Shown in pieces: positions 62,714-64,000 of a stretch of 64,000 bases of DNA (position 1 is the first letter of the stretch; each line of letters starts with the position of its first letter). Source of the DNA: Acidobacteriaceae bacterium (GTDB lineage: Bacteria; Acidobacteriota; Terriglobia; Terriglobales; Acidobacteriaceae); contig JANXZM010000109.1 in assembly GCA_025355505.1 (NCBI GenBank), positions 39,191 to 103,190 on the forward strand. The letters are read 5' to 3'. The notes beneath the pieces are model-generated. The model did no database searches, was not told where the DNA came from, and saw nothing but the letters and a program-made list of their open reading frames with translations. The position numbers and the translations under genes are program-made.

Positions 62714-63901
62714 ATGATTCCTTCTTATCGGCACGCCTTCAACTCGAACTTCACTTCCGACAAATACGAGCGGTTGCGGCGCGAGATGACTTCTCGGTGC
62801 GGAATGGAGGTTCCATTCGCGCTTTGCGAGACGCCTTGCTTCTTTCCCAATGCGCTCGTCGAGCGTATGGGGGAAGATGGGAAGGCGCTGATCCGGCAGT
62901 TGGTGGAGAATCCGGAGTATCGGGCGCGCTCGGAGGCGTCGATTCCCGCAAAGTTTCGGGTACCGAATGAAGCGCCCCATCCGATGTTTATCCAGGTGGA
63001 CTTCGGGCTGGTGCGGGATTCGGCGGGCGAGTTACAGCCGAAGTTGGTCGAGTTACAGGCCTTCCCTTCCCTTTACGCTTATCAGCCGGTTTTGGCGCAG
63101 GCTTACGTCGACGTGTTCTCACTCGACGCGAAGCTTCGCTACTTTTTGAGTGGGCTGGAGTCGGCTTCTTACCAGCAGCTTTTGCGGGACGCGATTGTCG
63201 CGGGGTTCGATCCGGCGAATGTGGTGCTGATGGAGGTGTATCCAGAGGAGCAGAAGACACGCCCGGATTTTCTGCTGACGGAGAAGCTGCTCGGGATTCG
63301 CACGGTGTGCATCACGAAGATTCACAAAGAGGGGCGGCGGCTGTTTTACGAGGAAAGCGGCAAGCGGGTTCCTATTGAGCGAATTTATAACCGCACTATC
63401 GTGGATGAACTGGAACGCAAGGGCGTGACTCCGCCGTTTGATTTTCGGGATGAGCTGGATGTGGAGTGGGCGGGGCATCCGAACTGGTATTTCCGGATGA
63501 GCAAGTATTCCATTCCTTATTTGAAGCACCCCTCGGTGCCGCGGACCTGGTTTCTGGATCAACTGACGGAAGTGCCTGGGGATCTGGAGAATTTTGTGCT
63601 CAAGCCGCTGTATTCTTTTGCCGGATTGGGCGTGGTGATTGCGCCTTCGCGGGGCGACATCGACGCGATCCCTGCGGTTCAACGCGGCGAATACATTCTG
63701 CAGGAGCGATTGAATTTCACGCCAGTGGTGGAGACGCCGCACGGCGCTACCAAGGTCGAACTAAGGATCATGTATGTGTGGCTCGACAAGTTAGTGCCGG
63801 TGCTGACTATTGTGCGCATGGGACGCGGTTTGATGATGGGCGTGGATCAGAACAAGAATATGAAATGGGTCGGATCGTCGGCGGCGCTGGTTGGTGGATA
63901 G
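62714..63901 (+). CDS. ATP-grasp-like protein (cluster gene 5)
   Basis: 395 residues from the ATG at 62714; an in-frame extension upstream would run through a repeat. No Shine-Dalgarno. An N-terminal domain (about 1-250) has QPKLVELQAFPSLYAYQPVLAQAY and RIYNRTIVDEL. The C-terminal third shows ATP-grasp-like strands: ENFVLKPLYSFAGLGVVIAPS (Lys and Gly-rich loop), EYILQERLNFTPVVE, and KVELRIMYVWLDKLVPVLTIVRMGRG. The order suggests a third amide- or ester-forming enzyme, perhaps of the circularly permuted glutathionylspermidine-synthase-like type. Exact subfamily not recognised. Final segment NKNMKWVGSSAALVGG. Confidence 0.75.
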   Translation: MIPSYRHAFNSNFTSDKYERLRREMTSRCGMEVPFALCETPCFFPNALVERMGEDGKALIRQLVENPEYRARSEASIPAKFRVPNEAPHPMFIQVDFGLVRDSAGELQPKLVELQAFPSLYAYQPVLAQAYVDVFSLDAKLRYFLSGLESASYQQLLRDAIVAGFDPANVVLMEVYPEEQKTRPDFLLTEKLLGIRTVCITKIHKEGRRLFYEESGKRVPIERIYNRTIVDELERKGVTPPFDFRDELDVEWAGHPNWYFRMSKYSIPYLKHPSVPRTWFLDQLTEVPGDLENFVLKPLYSFAGLGVVIAPSRGDIDAIPAVQRGEYILQERLNFTPVVETPHGATKVELRIMYVWLDKLVPVLTIVRMGRGLMMGVDQNKNMKWVGSSAALVGG

Positions 63902-64000
63902 TTGGTCATGATTTTCCCGCTCCCACTCACAAAGAACGCGGATGAGTGGGTCACCCCGCTCTTTTCCTGCTTCTAAACATATCCCCCAAACTCGGTTGAC
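63902..64000. other. Window end, no feature seen
   Basis: 99 bases after the last cluster gene with no repeat, terminator or gene start that I can support. Confidence 0.4.

Overview
The window is a 64 kb chromosomal segment with high G+C content. It is most consistent with an Acidobacteriota (Terriglobia, Koribacter-like) genome. That is an inference from the mix of genes: bacillithiol enzyme BshC, a Tad pilus without local pilin genes, SBBP-repeat surface protein, GT87/DUF2029 membrane proteins, a small GWISD-type secreted protein and NirJ/AhbD-like radical SAM enzyme. Abundant short dispersed palindromes between genes fit the same picture. No tRNA, rRNA, CRISPR array, phage or complete insertion sequence was seen.

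Layout. 1-7 kb: partial malic enzyme, an Fnr/Crp regulator with four Cys that could hold a cluster and CRP-type operators, a radical SAM/SPASM haem-pathway enzyme, a HigBA module, hemA and thrC. 7-16 kb: small secreted and membrane proteins (TPR, NTF2-like, M50 protease, DedA), endonuclease III, an FHA-GAF-PP2C phosphatase and two GT87-like proteins. 16-27.5 kb: a multipass membrane protein, then cpaB-cpaC-cpaE-cpaF-tadB-tadC, DUF192 and a long Pro/Gly-rich TonB-like protein. 27.5-41.8 kb: 2-hydroxyacid dehydrogenase, iPGM, DinB, a Phd/VapC pair, a frameshifted gene, enolase, a peroxiredoxin-like gene with an in-frame TGA, GH57, penicillin acylase, HAD and LysE. 41.8-55 kb: bshC, a paralogue of the 16 kb membrane protein, a broken CPBP protease, the SBBP protein with a structured leader, an HNH-like protein, NDH-2, a TPR protein and NfeD. 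55-64 kb: a multi-PAS sigma-54 activator, then a same-strand cluster of an esterase, an ATP-grasp ligase, a GCS2/YbdK-type ligase, an M29 aminopeptidase and a second ATP-grasp-like protein.

Two points stand out. First, the gene at 33907-34398 reads through a TGA exactly where the peroxidatic Cys of a GTWCPNC-type redox motif belongs. A hairpin with bacterial SECIS geometry follows, so it is very probably a selenoprotein. Second, the 58.3-63.9 kb cluster joins three predicted amide-bond-forming enzymes with an aminopeptidase and an esterase. It looks like an uncharacterised small-peptide or conjugate pathway.

Other threads: paired GTGA-N6-TCAC operators before both the Fnr/Crp gene and the radical SAM gene; -10 hexamers only 6-10 nt before start codons of genes lacking a Shine-Dalgarno, suggesting leaderless mRNAs; and several families of small dispersed repeats, one of which has entered the coding sequence of nth.
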